From assembly GCA_965602805.1 (NCBI GenBank), contig CBFCZK010000007.1, forward strand, positions 62,001 to 126,000: DNA of 64,000 nucleotides. The letters run 5' to 3'. Of this stretch, positions 51,785-61,598 are shown one piece after another; within the stretch, counting starts at the first letter, position 1; the number at the start of each line of letters is the position of its first letter. The notes beneath the pieces are model-generated. The model made no database searches. It was given only the letters and a program-made list of their open reading frames with translations, and was not told the DNA's origin. Made by a program: the position numbers and the translations under genes. The stretch is from Thiomicrorhabdus sp965602805 (GTDB taxonomy: Bacteria > Pseudomonadota > Gammaproteobacteria > Thiomicrospirales > Thiomicrospiraceae).

Positions 51785-52606
51785 ATGAAAATCGTCTCTT
51801 TCAACACCAATAGCGTTCGCTTACGTTTACATCAACTGCAATCACTTACTGACCGCATTAAACCGGACATTATTGGCTTACAAGAAACCAAAGTTCAAGA
51901 CCATGATTTTCCAATCGAGGCGCTTGAAGAGATGGGCTATCACGCCATTTTTATCGGTCAAAAAACTCACTATGGTGTGGCGCTTTTATATCGTAAAGGG
52001 ATTGAGCTTGTCGACTCCCAAAAAGGCTGGAAAACCGATGATGAAACTGCTCAAAAGCGCATGATTATTGGTGACTTTAAGTTTGAAAATGGCGAAACCG
52101 TACGTGTTGTGAATGGTTATTTCCCTCAAGGAGAGAACCGTTCCCATGAAGTGAAATTCCCCGCTAAGGTTAAATTTTATGAAGATTTAATGTCTTATTT
52201 AGAAACTGAGTGTAATCCTGAACAGGCACTTGCGGTCATTGGTGACTTTAATATCTCACCAACTGATTTGGATATCGGCATCGGTGAAGACAACCGTAAA
52301 AGATGGTTGCGTGATGGCAAGAGCAGTTTTTTACCAGAAGAGCGCGAGTGGTGGGCACGTTTATTAAACTGGGGATTGAAAGATACCTTCCGTAGTATTC
52401 ATCCAGAAGAGGATGATATCTTTACTTGGTTTGACTATCGTTCTAAAGGTTTTGACCGTGAACCACGCCGTGGTTTAAGGATTGATACGGTGTTAGCAAC
52501 CCCGTCGTTAAATGCCAAAGCGGTGGACTGTAAAGTCGGTTATGAAGAACGAGGCATGGAAAAACCATCTGATCACGCTCCGATTTGGACTGAGTTTAAA
52601 CTCTAA
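51785..52606 (+). CDS. xthA: Exodeoxyribonuclease III
   Basis: Apurinic/apyrimidinic endonuclease and 3'-5' exonuclease of base-excision repair. The protein of about 273 residues shows 'MKIVSFNTNSVRLRLHQL', 'DIIGLQETKVQD' (metal-binding Glu), 'NGYFPQGENR', 'VIGDFNISPTDLDIG' and the C-terminal 'PSDHAPIWTEF' with the catalytic Asp-His. ATG 51785 is preferred to an earlier frame start (51731), because the family begins at MKIVSFN. Confidence 0.95.
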   Translation: MKIVSFNTNSVRLRLHQLQSLTDRIKPDIIGLQETKVQDHDFPIEALEEMGYHAIFIGQKTHYGVALLYRKGIELVDSQKGWKTDDETAQKRMIIGDFKFENGETVRVVNGYFPQGENRSHEVKFPAKVKFYEDLMSYLETECNPEQALAVIGDFNISPTDLDIGIGEDNRKRWLRDGKSSFLPEEREWWARLLNWGLKDTFRSIHPEEDDIFTWFDYRSKGFDREPRRGLRIDTVLATPSLNAKAVDCKVGYEERGMEKPSDHAPIWTEFKL

Positions 52607-52694
52607 AAATAGCCTTGAGTGAAGCGCTCGAGCACAACCATACATTAATAGCCAGCGGTTTTAAATGTACCGCTTGGGTTTATAGGATTTAAAA

Positions 52695-53375
52695 ATGACA
52701 GCTGTTATCCACCCACTTAAAGTGGTCCATGTCGAAAAACTTGCTCCGCAAATTATTCAGATTTTAATGAAACCTGAGCATCCTATTGCCTATGCATCAG
52801 GGCAGTATATTATGCTCGGATTTGACAGCGAAGACCTTAAGCCTTTCTCGATTGCCTCTGCGCCGCGTGAAGATGGTTTAATCGAATGTCACATTCGTAA
52901 TCAAGACGACAGTGAGTGGATGCAAGCCCTATTTGCCGTACAAACTGGCGACCACCTGGTCATGCAGGGGCCAAAAGACCAGATGCAACTGCAGCCTGCG
53001 CATCAACCTATTATATTTGTTGCAGGTGGAACCGGATTTGCACCAATGAAAGCCCTGTTGGACTCTTTACTTAAGCAAAATACTGGTGTGCCAATCCATT
53101 TTTACTGGGGTGCACGTTCGGTCGCTGATTTGTACCAACATGACAATATGCTTGCTTTAACACAAACCCATGCAAACCTAGAATACATTCCCGTCATATC
53201 TGGTCAAAATGAGCAGTGGAATGGTTTAACAGGCCTGGTGCATGAGCAAGTTTTACAGCAACACCCTAACCTAGAGCATAAGACAGTCTATATGTGTGGC
53301 CCTTGGCCAATGATGCAACAAGCTAAGCTGGATTTTTTAGCGGCGGGTATAGATCCAATACATTTTATTAGCTAA
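52695..53375 (+). CDS. NAD(P)H-flavin reductase-like protein
   Basis: A 226-residue ferredoxin-NADP reductase-fold protein of the Fre/LuxG type. Residues 1-100 form the flavin domain ('LKPFSIASAPRED' is the RxYS-like flavin motif, though with Pro-Phe-Ser-Ile). Residues 103-226 form the NAD domain, with 'IIFVAGGTGFAPMKALLDSLL' and the end 'VYMCGPWPMMQQAKLDFLAAG'. There is no 2Fe-2S domain. It probably reduces free flavin or passes electrons to a partner. AGGA precedes ATG 52695. Confidence 0.88.
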   Translation: MTAVIHPLKVVHVEKLAPQIIQILMKPEHPIAYASGQYIMLGFDSEDLKPFSIASAPREDGLIECHIRNQDDSEWMQALFAVQTGDHLVMQGPKDQMQLQPAHQPIIFVAGGTGFAPMKALLDSLLKQNTGVPIHFYWGARSVADLYQHDNMLALTQTHANLEYIPVISGQNEQWNGLTGLVHEQVLQQHPNLEHKTVYMCGPWPMMQQAKLDFLAAGIDPIHFIS

Positions 53376-53431
53376 ATTAGTTAAATCTGCTTTAGACTTA
53401 GCCAAAGATGAACAACCATAGGGGATTAAAA

Positions 53432-54412
53432 ATGGATTATTTCAAGCGCAGTGCCCTCATATTTCTGAGTCTATGGGGTCTCTCCCCATTTTCGGCGAAT
53501 GCGCTTGAATTGACGCCTTTTGAAAGCTGTTTAAATGAAGTGATTCAGCAAGCGGCGGATGAGATGACGGTTGCTGAAATCAAACAGGCCTGCATCAGCC
53601 AAAAGGTGGCGACCAAACCGCTGGAAAAGCGTCGAATCAGTGAACAGCTGACGGAACAAAATGCCTTTGTACTGACACCACATCATCTCAACTACGCGAT
53701 TCTTGGGCACTATACCAATGGCGCTAATAAAGCTCCTTTTGAAGACAATATAGGTCACCCTCTCGACTTTAAAGATCAAGAATTGCAATTTCAATTGAGT
53801 TTTAAATTTCCGCTGGCGAAAGATTTACCAATTTTAGGTCGAAACATTGATGTTTATGCAGCCTATACCAACCGCTCTTTTTGGCAGTTTTTTGATGACA
53901 AAGACTCCATTCCCTTTAGAGAGACCAATCATGAGCCTGAAGTCTGGGCGGAGTTTCATGCCGACATGGATTTCTTGGAGTTCAATCTGCATAAAGTCGC
54001 CATCGGTTTAAACCACCAATCCAATGGCCAGTCTGGAACGCTTTCTCGTGGCTGGAACCGCCTTTTTGTGCAAGGATTTCTACAGCATAAAAACAGTTAC
54101 TTAAGCTTTAAAACCTGGCAGCGTTTTGAAGAATCAGACGAATTTGATAACAGTTTTGACTATGCAAAATACCTGGGTGATTATGAGATTGAAGCCGCCT
54201 ATAAATTAGAGGAACACTCTTTTGGTTTAACGGTTCGCAATCGCTATTTCGTTAATAAATATGGCTCACTACAACTCGACTATACCTACCCCTTAACGAA
54301 ACGTTTAAAAGGTTATGTTCAGTGGTTTAGCGGCTATGGTGATAGCTTAATCGACATGGACAACCACACCAATAAAATCGGCATTGGGATTGTACTTGCT
54401 GACCGAATCTAA
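53432..54412 (+). CDS. pldA: Outer membrane phospholipase A
   Basis: OMPLA is a calcium-dependent outer-membrane phospholipase that removes misplaced phospholipids. The protein of about 326 residues has a signal peptide (cleavage near ANA-L) and the active-site motif 'HQSNGQSGTLSRGWNR' (His195, Ser197 with Asn nearby), followed by amphipathic beta-strands to the C-terminus. ATG 53432 is preferred to 53408 because AGGGGA lies just upstream and the signal peptide then starts normally. It carries an N-terminal extension of about 60 residues before the barrel. Confidence 0.92.
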   Translation: MDYFKRSALIFLSLWGLSPFSANALELTPFESCLNEVIQQAADEMTVAEIKQACISQKVATKPLEKRRISEQLTEQNAFVLTPHHLNYAILGHYTNGANKAPFEDNIGHPLDFKDQELQFQLSFKFPLAKDLPILGRNIDVYAAYTNRSFWQFFDDKDSIPFRETNHEPEVWAEFHADMDFLEFNLHKVAIGLNHQSNGQSGTLSRGWNRLFVQGFLQHKNSYLSFKTWQRFEESDEFDNSFDYAKYLGDYEIEAAYKLEEHSFGLTVRNRYFVNKYGSLQLDYTYPLTKRLKGYVQWFSGYGDSLIDMDNHTNKIGIGIVLADRI

Positions 54413-54511
54413 GAGCCATTTAATAACCATATAAATTTTACTCATGTTGTTATTTTTCATACACAAGGTATCTTGACTATAATAAAGTTTAATTTCTGAT
54501 GGTGAATGAAT

Positions 54512-55864
54512 ATGTCAAGCTTGCTACCCATAAAACAACTCTCCTTTAGCTCACTACTGCTTAAGCAGCTTTTTATTGCCATTGGCCTCTCTTTTGCGAT
54601 TGCGTTACCACTCGTCAGTGTGCCTGCTTATATTATTTTAAAAAATAATATTGAGTCTGACATAGAGTCAATTCAAACACTCAGCTACCAAGCCGTTAAT
54701 GAACATTTAGCAACGGGCTGGCAGCCTCATAAAATGAATAGGGTCTATCAATCCCTACGCCAGGAAATGCCTGATGCCGCTTTTTTTCTGCAGAAATCAC
54801 CGCAGTTTCTTTCCGCTGAAGACGATATCATTGACCCATCAACACCTACTACGGCCATTTTTCAGAAACTGATTCATCAGGTAGAGAAAACCGAGCGTAA
54901 AGTCATCAACACCAATATTATGAACGGCTCTATTAATGCGGGCTTACCGATAGTCTTCAAAAACCAATGTTTAGTGTGTCATGCACAACAAGTACAGTCC
55001 GGTGAGGTTTATAATGGCGCACTTGCTGGCACAATTGTTTTACAAGTTCCCATGTCCATCGACAACGTCTCATCAACAACGATTTTGACTCTTTTCTTTA
55101 TTTTCTTACTGCTGTTCATAACGATTGCCACAGTGATAACGAATAAATTAGTTCACAAAAAATTATTACTGCCGCTGTCAGACCTAAACAGAAGAGTTAA
55201 GCGCTTAAAATTATCTTCACACGAACAGCACATTGACTGGCAAAGGATTCCACAAGAGATGCTGGAAATTGATCAGATTGATGAAAGCATCAGTGGTCAC
55301 ATCCAGACAATTCAAAGTATCTACGATAAATTAGACTCCCTCACGGTCACTGAACATGAGCCTGGATTATTTCATAATGAACGCTATCAAGAAGTCATTA
55401 GTTATGAACTGTCCCGAAGTCACCGCTATCATCATCCCTTTTCTGTGGTTCTTATTAAGCTGGTCAATGTAAAGGTCTTAAATGCCTCTGCCAAAAACAT
55501 TGATATGGAAGATTCAGACTCTAAGTACATGGTCTTTGGTCAAATATTACACAATGATTCACGAGAAACCGATTTAGCCTTTAGACTAGAAGAGAAGATC
55601 TTTGCGATTGTGGCGCCTGTAACGGATGTAGAAGGGACGATAACCCTTAAAAACGACCTATATAAACGCTTATCTCAAAGTTCCTTACCCGCTAACATCC
55701 CAACATCGGTCGTATTACCTGAATATCAATTCACTGTTCAGATCGGTTCCGCCACCTTTTCAGAAGATAATAAAAATGCCCAGGCCTTAATGCGCGCCGC
55801 CGTTCAAGACATGCAACAATCGGAAGAGTTGACGGGAACTTATCCGCCTAAAAAAACGCCCTAA
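54512..55864 (+). CDS. Heme-c membrane sensor with degenerate GGDEF domain
   Basis: A protein of about 450 residues with a first membrane segment (about 18-44), a periplasmic DUF3365-like domain containing the heme-c motif CLVCH (153-157) near its end, a second membrane segment (about 190-212), a HAMP-like linker and a C-terminal domain of GGDEF size. At the place of the GGDEF signature ('DLAFRLEEKIFAIVAP') it reads EEKIF (360-364), and no I-site or metal-binding Asp is seen. It is probably a redox or gas sensor whose output domain binds or scaffolds and does not make cyclic di-GMP. GGTGA lies six bases before ATG 54512. Confidence 0.78.
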   Translation: MSSLLPIKQLSFSSLLLKQLFIAIGLSFAIALPLVSVPAYIILKNNIESDIESIQTLSYQAVNEHLATGWQPHKMNRVYQSLRQEMPDAAFFLQKSPQFLSAEDDIIDPSTPTTAIFQKLIHQVEKTERKVINTNIMNGSINAGLPIVFKNQCLVCHAQQVQSGEVYNGALAGTIVLQVPMSIDNVSSTTILTLFFIFLLLFITIATVITNKLVHKKLLLPLSDLNRRVKRLKLSSHEQHIDWQRIPQEMLEIDQIDESISGHIQTIQSIYDKLDSLTVTEHEPGLFHNERYQEVISYELSRSHRYHHPFSVVLIKLVNVKVLNASAKNIDMEDSDSKYMVFGQILHNDSRETDLAFRLEEKIFAIVAPVTDVEGTITLKNDLYKRLSQSSLPANIPTSVVLPEYQFTVQIGSATFSEDNKNAQALMRAAVQDMQQSEELTGTYPPKKTP

Positions 55865-56064
55865 ATAACCTCTAATCACAAGATTAGGGATATAAGTATT
55901 CTGTCAATAAAAGGGGGTTCATTGTTAGATGCGTTGTTTGGAACATCGCTTGGTATGGTTTTTTAGGTGCGAGGACCATTCCGTAGAAAAGATTTACGTA
56001 GTTTGGTCAACGTTATGAACGCAAGCCATTCAGAAAAAGAGAACCTCTCACCGTGTATAGCGAG

Positions 56065-57249
56065 TTAATCGAGTAGAGAACTGCCTTCTAAGCGCACAAT
56101 GGCTTCCTTATAGGTTAAAGCCGCTTGATTATCCTTACCTTCCGCCTCGTAGCATTGCGCTAGCGCATGATAGGTTTCTACCTCTGGACGAATCTTTAGA
56201 CTCTCTTGTAGATGACTCTGACCGCGACCCCATAATTGACTACGACACGCTAAGCGCCCTAAGGATAACAGTAGAACAGGATTTTTTTCTTGGCCTTTCA
56301 ACCATTTTTCTGCTACTTTCAAGCGTTCGAATGCAGGGCCCAGTGTTAGGCGTCCATATTGATACACCAAACGGTCATTCCACTCTCTTTTAATGGATTT
56401 CTCTATTAATAAAGCTAAACCGACCTCCTGAACTCTGCCGATTCTTTGCTCGACGTATTCCACTAAAATTTTCGGAATAATCTTTTGTTTTGAGCTCAAT
56501 TGCGCCCATAAGGCATCCAAAGTCGCTTCATCAATCGCCATGGCCAACTTGCCCGCGATTAAGGTTTGTTCAAGTGCTAACAGTTCAACCTTATCAATTG
56601 CACGCGCTTTTTTAATGACCGGTAGCAAAGCCTCCAATCTTCCCCAAAGCCCTAATTGGCGTAACGCTAAGGTATATTCAGCCAAAACGGTGATGTGCTT
56701 AGGATGTTGTTCATGTAATGTTTCTAAAATAGTTAATGCAACTTCAGGCTGCTTTTCCGAGAGTAATCGAGCCTCAACTAAACCGATTGTGACGTAATCA
56801 GCAACATAGTCTTCACGCGCTTGCTGTAGATACTGGTCTCGACGACCGTAGGCCTTTTGGTTATGCGCCATCTTGGCAGCACTCAGGTAATGAACCAAAC
56901 CGGCTTCACTCTGTTTAGCGCTCTTAATCAATTGCTTTTCAGCCGTTTGCCAGTCACCGTACTCTAAGGCAATCATACCTTTGGCCATCGCATTTTCAGC
57001 TTTACTGTATTGACGTAAACGCCGACTGCGACGCCAGAAAACAGGGAGATGCCAAAGGTTTAAAAGCAAACGTATCAGAAAATAACCCGAGATAAAAGTC
57101 ACCGCCACGGCAACCACTAAGAAACTCAGACTCGTTTCGATAACCCAGTCGTTCCAAACCATGGAAACCTGACCATTGTCATACAGCATCAAGGTCGCTA
57201 AACCAGTGCCTACCAAAAAAACAATCGCCCAAATTAAGATTAATCGCAT
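56065..57249 (-). CDS. hemY: HemY, membrane TPR protein of the heme operon
   Basis: A 394-residue inner-membrane protein with two N-terminal transmembrane segments (about 3-22 and 40-64) followed by TPR-like helical repeats, the layout of gammaproteobacterial HemY. Its exact role in late heme synthesis is unclear. 'YSKAENAMAKGMIALEYGDW' after the membrane part is typical of the family. It ends the hemC-hemD-hemX-hemY series. A MITE lies in the 257-base gap between hemX and hemY. Confidence 0.9.
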   Translation of the reverse strand: MRLILIWAIVFLVGTGLATLMLYDNGQVSMVWNDWVIETSLSFLVVAVAVTFISGYFLIRLLLNLWHLPVFWRRSRRLRQYSKAENAMAKGMIALEYGDWQTAEKQLIKSAKQSEAGLVHYLSAAKMAHNQKAYGRRDQYLQQAREDYVADYVTIGLVEARLLSEKQPEVALTILETLHEQHPKHITVLAEYTLALRQLGLWGRLEALLPVIKKARAIDKVELLALEQTLIAGKLAMAIDEATLDALWAQLSSKQKIIPKILVEYVEQRIGRVQEVGLALLIEKSIKREWNDRLVYQYGRLTLGPAFERLKVAEKWLKGQEKNPVLLLSLGRLACRSQLWGRGQSHLQESLKIRPEVETYHALAQCYEAEGKDNQAALTYKEAIVRLEGSSLLD

Positions 57250-57297
57250 GTGATCTTTGATTCCTTTGCTGAAACATTATGAACTCTTAATCACACT

Positions 57298-57456
57298 GAG
57301 ACCTTTGCACGAGTGGGACGCGAGAGAAAAATGAGGTAAAAATTGTCTAAATAAGGCGTAAAACGTAGTTAATAGCGGGCTATTGGCAAGTTTTAGAACG
57401 AAATTTAGGCGATTTTTAACCATTTTTATTTGTGCAGCCACTCGTGCAAAGGTCTC
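57298..57456. mobile_element. 159-bp MITE, copy B
   Basis: The same element as at 20742-20900: perfect 19-bp terminal inverted repeats starting GAGACCTTTGC, flanked by the 5-bp direct repeat ACACT. It differs from copy A at five positions (154 of 159 identical). It is inserted between hemX and hemY. No open frame inside. Confidence 0.93.
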
Positions 57457-57506
57457 ACACTAAAGACTAAGAGGTAAAGTATGGTGTTCGCTTGATTATA
57501 ACTCGG

Positions 57507-58958
57507 CTACCGTTCAGTTTGAATCGACAGGATAGCCAGTGGCTGACGTAATTCAAATGTCAATGCCTTGAAAGGTTCCAGTAGATGCTCAAATTTCTGC
57601 GACTGGCTTTCAAAATGAGTATCGATAAAGACCTGCAAGTCGCCCATTGCAAGAGACAGAGCACTGGCCGATTCCGTCTGTAGTGCCCAATCAATACGAT
57701 CGACCAATAACAAACCTCTTTGCACTAATACATCTTGCATAATTATCGATTCAACTTGAGTCTGCTCAGCCGAAGTTTCACGCTTTTTCAGTGAAATCAC
57801 CTGCCCGAAACGCGTCATCAATTGATCCAATGCCGACTCAGAACTGATCTCTTCGCCGAGATGGATTTTCTCATCTATCGTTGCTGTATGAGCCTCCGAA
57901 GCAGCTTTGGAAGCTTGGTTATCGTTAACCGATAATTTATACACCGCCGCTTTTAAAGCCTGGGTATTGATGAGTGTCTCACTCAGTACGTTTTTCTGAA
58001 AGCGCTCTAAATACGCTAAGTCCTGACCAATCAAACGCGCTAAGGTGGTCACCTCCGGAAAATCACTTAACCCAACCGCTTGCTCTAAAGCCAACAACTG
58101 TTGAGCCGTCTCCGCCACGCGGCCTTGCATAAGCCATTGCGTATTAACTTCAATAATCCACTGCTGAATCTGCAATGCACTTAAAGCCTGCTGAGTCGTC
58201 AATGCCTTCTGCTGCGTATTAAAATCAAATAACTCACTGAGCTTAGAACCAAGTTCCCCTATTTGCGTTTGTAATTTTTCCTCTAACAGCTTAATAGATG
58301 CTTCGGCATTGATTGTAGGTTTTGGAGTTTCAAGGGCCGACTCAAGCAGCTGTTCGGCACTCTCTTGAACCTTTGCAACTTGAACAGTAGCGGTCTCTTT
58401 TAAAGACTGTAAATGCACCTGTAGCTGGGCCAACTGTTGCTGTGTTGATTGTTTGAGTTCATCCAAATCAGCTTGACTGATCAATGGTTGATTTTCGGAG
58501 TCTGCAAGCGCTTCTTCTATTGCCGTCTCAATGGCTTTCTGAGAATCGAATTCTTTGGTTTCTTGAGCCGCCAGCCTGGATTCCAAGGCCTGGTTATCTT
58601 GATAGAGCTGGGATACATCGGACTGCAATGTATTGATATGCTGTATTTGCCACGCCGTATTCGGACGCGTAGCAATCAGAACCAAAATCACCACAACAAA
58701 CATAAGCACCCACAATACGTAACCGCGATAACGTGTAAACCAGGCAGGCTTGTTTATGGATTTATCATCAGCAGAATCAGACTTAGCATCCGTCGCCTTA
58801 GATTTAGAATAAGCGCGCCCTCTGGCGATTTTATCTTCGATGGTTGCCTCGATACTAGCCTCAGGACTTTCGGTCAACACTTCGCCTTCCAATACTGCGG
58901 ATTCGACAGTGGCTTGTTGGCTGTTAGTCTTACTGCTTGCTCTGTGGTATTTTGTCAT
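57507..58958 (-). CDS. hemX: HemX, membrane-anchored coiled-coil protein
   Basis: A 483-residue protein of the gammaproteobacterial HemX family. A polar N-terminal tail of about 75 residues precedes one transmembrane segment (about 77-95, YVLWVLMFVVVILVLIAT). A long periplasmic coiled coil follows, rich in Gln, Glu and Leu (about 105-270), then a helical C-terminal domain. Often annotated as a uroporphyrinogen methyltransferase through old naming; no methyltransferase motif is visible and I do not support that. It lies between hemD and hemY. Confidence 0.88.
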   Translation of the reverse strand: MTKYHRASSKTNSQQATVESAVLEGEVLTESPEASIEATIEDKIARGRAYSKSKATDAKSDSADDKSINKPAWFTRYRGYVLWVLMFVVVILVLIATRPNTAWQIQHINTLQSDVSQLYQDNQALESRLAAQETKEFDSQKAIETAIEEALADSENQPLISQADLDELKQSTQQQLAQLQVHLQSLKETATVQVAKVQESAEQLLESALETPKPTINAEASIKLLEEKLQTQIGELGSKLSELFDFNTQQKALTTQQALSALQIQQWIIEVNTQWLMQGRVAETAQQLLALEQAVGLSDFPEVTTLARLIGQDLAYLERFQKNVLSETLINTQALKAAVYKLSVNDNQASKAASEAHTATIDEKIHLGEEISSESALDQLMTRFGQVISLKKRETSAEQTQVESIIMQDVLVQRGLLLVDRIDWALQTESASALSLAMGDLQVFIDTHFESQSQKFEHLLEPFKALTFELRQPLAILSIQTER

Positions 58959-59067
58959 ATTGATTTAACCTATTTAAGACTTAATCTAATTTAAGAAGTT
59001 GTCTGTTTAGTACGTTACGCATCGACCTGATGTTGTGTGCGGATATTTTGCAGTGCTCTATTTACCA

Positions 59068-59886
59068 TTATAAACACTGTTCGGCGGCTTGAATAATGCC
59101 TAAATCACTCTGTTTCGTCACCACTTGGATATCCGCAAACCAACCTTGCTGGAGCATAAACTCTTTAATTCTTTGGCTAAAAACAATCGTGTTTTTAAGA
59201 AATGACCAGGCCTGCTGAGTTTGTTTTTGGCCATCCACACTCAATTGATAGCCTTGATCAAACTTAAGCAAACTCGTTATTAAGCTTTCAAAGCTGGCCA
59301 CACTGGTAATCAGCAATATAGGCTGAGGTGATTCGATAAATGAGCGCCAGGCTTGCGGGCAAAACTCAGCAGAAACTCTTTGATAAACATCCCAAGCCTC
59401 TACCAAAGCTCCTCTTTCGCTTAACTGACTCATCAATAAGCTACGACCGGCCTGACCTTTAACAATGAGTATCGATTCACCTTTAACCGACTGCATCGCA
59501 GAATGTTCTAGTAGCGCTTCACTATCATAGGAACCCTCGTGCAAACACTCTACCGGCAGTTGAGCCTGTAAAGCGGTCCGCTGTGTCGCTTTGCCAATGG
59601 CAAAAAATCGTGTGTTCGGATATGCGATTTGAGAGTTTGGCTCTGATTGACTTTTTAACAGACCTTGAACGGCATTGGCGCTGGTTAAGATAACCTTATC
59701 ATACTGCTGTAAATCTTTGGCTAAGGACTCCTGCAAGGCTCTTTGAGAAGGCCACTGAATTGCCAAGGTTGGACAATTCAAGACTTGACCACCCGCCTTT
59801 TTAACCCACTCAGACAAGCCTTCTGCCTGATGTTCAGGCCGAGTATTCAGCAACGTAAAACGTGGCGCCAAATTTATCATAGACAA
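59068..59886 (-). CDS. hemD: Uroporphyrinogen-III synthase
   Basis: HemD cyclises hydroxymethylbilane with inversion of ring D. The sequence is poorly conserved in this family. Supporting marks in the 272-residue protein are 'LLNTRPEHQAEGLSEWVKKAGG' at the start, 'YDKVILTSANAVQGLL', 'FFAIGKATQRTA', 'GESILIVKGQAGR' and 'WDVYQRV'. It follows hemC after a 21-base gap. A one-mismatch copy of the palindrome (59205-59216) is read as Gln-Gln-Ala-Trp-Ser. Confidence 0.92.
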   Translation of the reverse strand: MSMINLAPRFTLLNTRPEHQAEGLSEWVKKAGGQVLNCPTLAIQWPSQRALQESLAKDLQQYDKVILTSANAVQGLLKSQSEPNSQIAYPNTRFFAIGKATQRTALQAQLPVECLHEGSYDSEALLEHSAMQSVKGESILIVKGQAGRSLLMSQLSERGALVEAWDVYQRVSAEFCPQAWRSFIESPQPILLITSVASFESLITSLLKFDQGYQLSVDGQKQTQQAWSFLKNTIVFSQRIKEFMLQQGWFADIQVVTKQSDLGIIQAAEQCL

Positions 59887-59907
59887 AAAGTCCTCAGAAA
59901 ATCCTGA

Positions 59908-60849
59908 TTAGCCTTTATGCAAATCAGAAGCATAGACTTCATCCAAAATAGCTTTCGCTCCCTGGTCTAATAACTTCTCTGCCAAAGCAATCCCCAAGGC
60001 TTCTGCATCCTTTTTATCACCTTCAATACTTGCCGTTAAGATAACGGAACCATCTAATTCCCCTACCAGACCACGCATTGAAATGTTATCGCCGTCTAGT
60101 TCAGCAAAAACACCGATAGGCACTTGGCAACCGCCTTCTAGACGGTGATTCATTGCACGTTCAGCAATGGTTCGAATCTCTGAATCACGGTGGTTTAACA
60201 CTTTAATAATTTCATAAATTTCTTTATCGGCTTCAAAGTATTCAATACCTAAGGTACCTTGACTGACTGCGGGTAAACAAACTTCTGGCGTAATTTCATG
60301 GCGAATACGTTCATCCAACTCTAAACGCTGTAAACCAGAGGTCGCCAAAACAATGGCATCATATTCACCGGCATCCAGCTTACCTAAACGAGTACCAACA
60401 TTACCGCGCAAATCACGAACATCTAAATCTGGACGAGCCGCCATCAACTGCGCTTTACGACGGAGGCTTGAGGTACCTAGAATAGCGCCTTTCGGTAACG
60501 AATCGAAGGTTGCATGTTTGTTAGAAACAAAAGCATCAGTCGGCGCATGACGCTCTAGAATCGAACCTAAGGCAAACCCTTCCGGTAACTCCATTGGTAC
60601 ATCTTTCATCGAGTGAATGGCGATATCAGCTTCACCGGCCATCATGCGATCTTCAAGCTCTTTTGTAAAAAGCCCCTTGCCACCAATTTTGGCTAAAGGC
60701 ACATCTAAAATTTTATCGCCTTTAGTCGACATTGGTAGCAACACAATCTCGAGTGCGGGAAAAACTTTTTCCAGTTCTGCTTTTACAAATTCAGCTTGCC
60801 ACATAGCCAGCGGGCTTTTACGAGTTGCTATTCTTAAGGTTTTTTTCAT
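59908..60849 (-). CDS. hemC: Hydroxymethylbilane synthase (porphobilinogen deaminase)
   Basis: Joins four porphobilinogens into hydroxymethylbilane, using a dipyrromethane cofactor bound to Cys in 'LEGGCQVPIGVFA'. The protein of about 313 residues has 'LRIATRKSPLAMWQAEFVK', 'KGLFTKELE', 'IAIHSMKDVPMELPEGF' and 'GTSSLRRKAQL'. ATG 60849 matches the family N-terminus; ATG 60861, which has AGGTGA upstream, is a close alternative, and 60903 is unlikely. First gene of hemCDXY, divergent from the thioredoxin-fold lipoprotein gene. Confidence 0.95.
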   Translation of the reverse strand: MKKTLRIATRKSPLAMWQAEFVKAELEKVFPALEIVLLPMSTKGDKILDVPLAKIGGKGLFTKELEDRMMAGEADIAIHSMKDVPMELPEGFALGSILERHAPTDAFVSNKHATFDSLPKGAILGTSSLRRKAQLMAARPDLDVRDLRGNVGTRLGKLDAGEYDAIVLATSGLQRLELDERIRHEITPEVCLPAVSQGTLGIEYFEADKEIYEIIKVLNHRDSEIRTIAERAMNHRLEGGCQVPIGVFAELDGDNISMRGLVGELDGSVILTASIEGDKKDAEALGIALAEKLLDQGAKAILDEVYASDLHKG

Positions 60850-61046
60850 TCGATTTTCCATTAATTCACCTGATGACGGTCTGCCAGGTGTTCTGATTTT
60901 CAATATCAGTCCATTTTACTGAAAAAAACCTTAAAGTTTTAGTTAAAATAACGTCTTAACTGCTTAATCAAACAGTCTTCAATTAAGTAACGTGAGACTG
61001 AGCTTTTAATCGAAGCCAGATTAAGCACAATCAGAGGCCGTATTTG

Positions 61047-61598
61047 ATGAAAAGTCTAGTTCTGGGCGTTATCGTCAGCCTAAGCTTATTGAGTGGTTGC
61101 GACCAATCTGCCCAAGCGGCAAAACATGCGCATTTTAAAGAACTGCAAAACTTACAAACTCTCGGTGTGCAGTCTCAGCAACAACAGCTGCCTATCATGG
61201 TGATGTTCGGTGCCGAATGGTGTGAGTTTTGCGAGCTGCTCAATGAGGAAATATTTGAACCCATGGGTTTGAGCGGATTATATGAAGGCAAAGTGGTCTT
61301 AATGCGCCATGTCGGAGTTGATGAAGATGAGCCAATTCCCGGTTGGAATGGTCAATTCATTAACAAATCCAATTGGGCGTATGCGCTCGATGCAGATTTA
61401 ACGCCGACCGTTTTGTTTTTTGATGGCGAGGGCAAGGAAGTCGCTCCGAGAATTGTGGGAATTTCTGAAATCACGCTTTATGCAGGAATTATTCACCAAA
61501 ACTTAAATATCGCATACCAGAACATGGGGCTCGATAAACAAATTCCAGTCACGCCTGAACTGCTCGATATTCAGACGAGACAAGCACAAAAAGAATAA
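61047..61598 (+). CDS. Thioredoxin-fold lipoprotein
   Basis: A protein of about 183 residues with a lipoprotein signal (LLSGC, Cys18) and a thioredoxin fold. The active-site pair is in 'MFGAEWCEFCELLNEEIF' (Cys59 and Cys62), and the cis-Pro follows in 'LTPTVLFFDGEGKEV'. It resembles SoxW/DsbE-like periplasmic thiol proteins, which keep periplasmic partners reduced; which partner is unknown. TTG 61044 is in frame just before ATG 61047. It lies between divergent hemC and argH. Confidence 0.85.
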   Translation: MKSLVLGVIVSLSLLSGCDQSAQAAKHAHFKELQNLQTLGVQSQQQQLPIMVMFGAEWCEFCELLNEEIFEPMGLSGLYEGKVVLMRHVGVDEDEPIPGWNGQFINKSNWAYALDADLTPTVLFFDGEGKEVAPRIVGISEITLYAGIIHQNLNIAYQNMGLDKQIPVTPELLDIQTRQAQKE

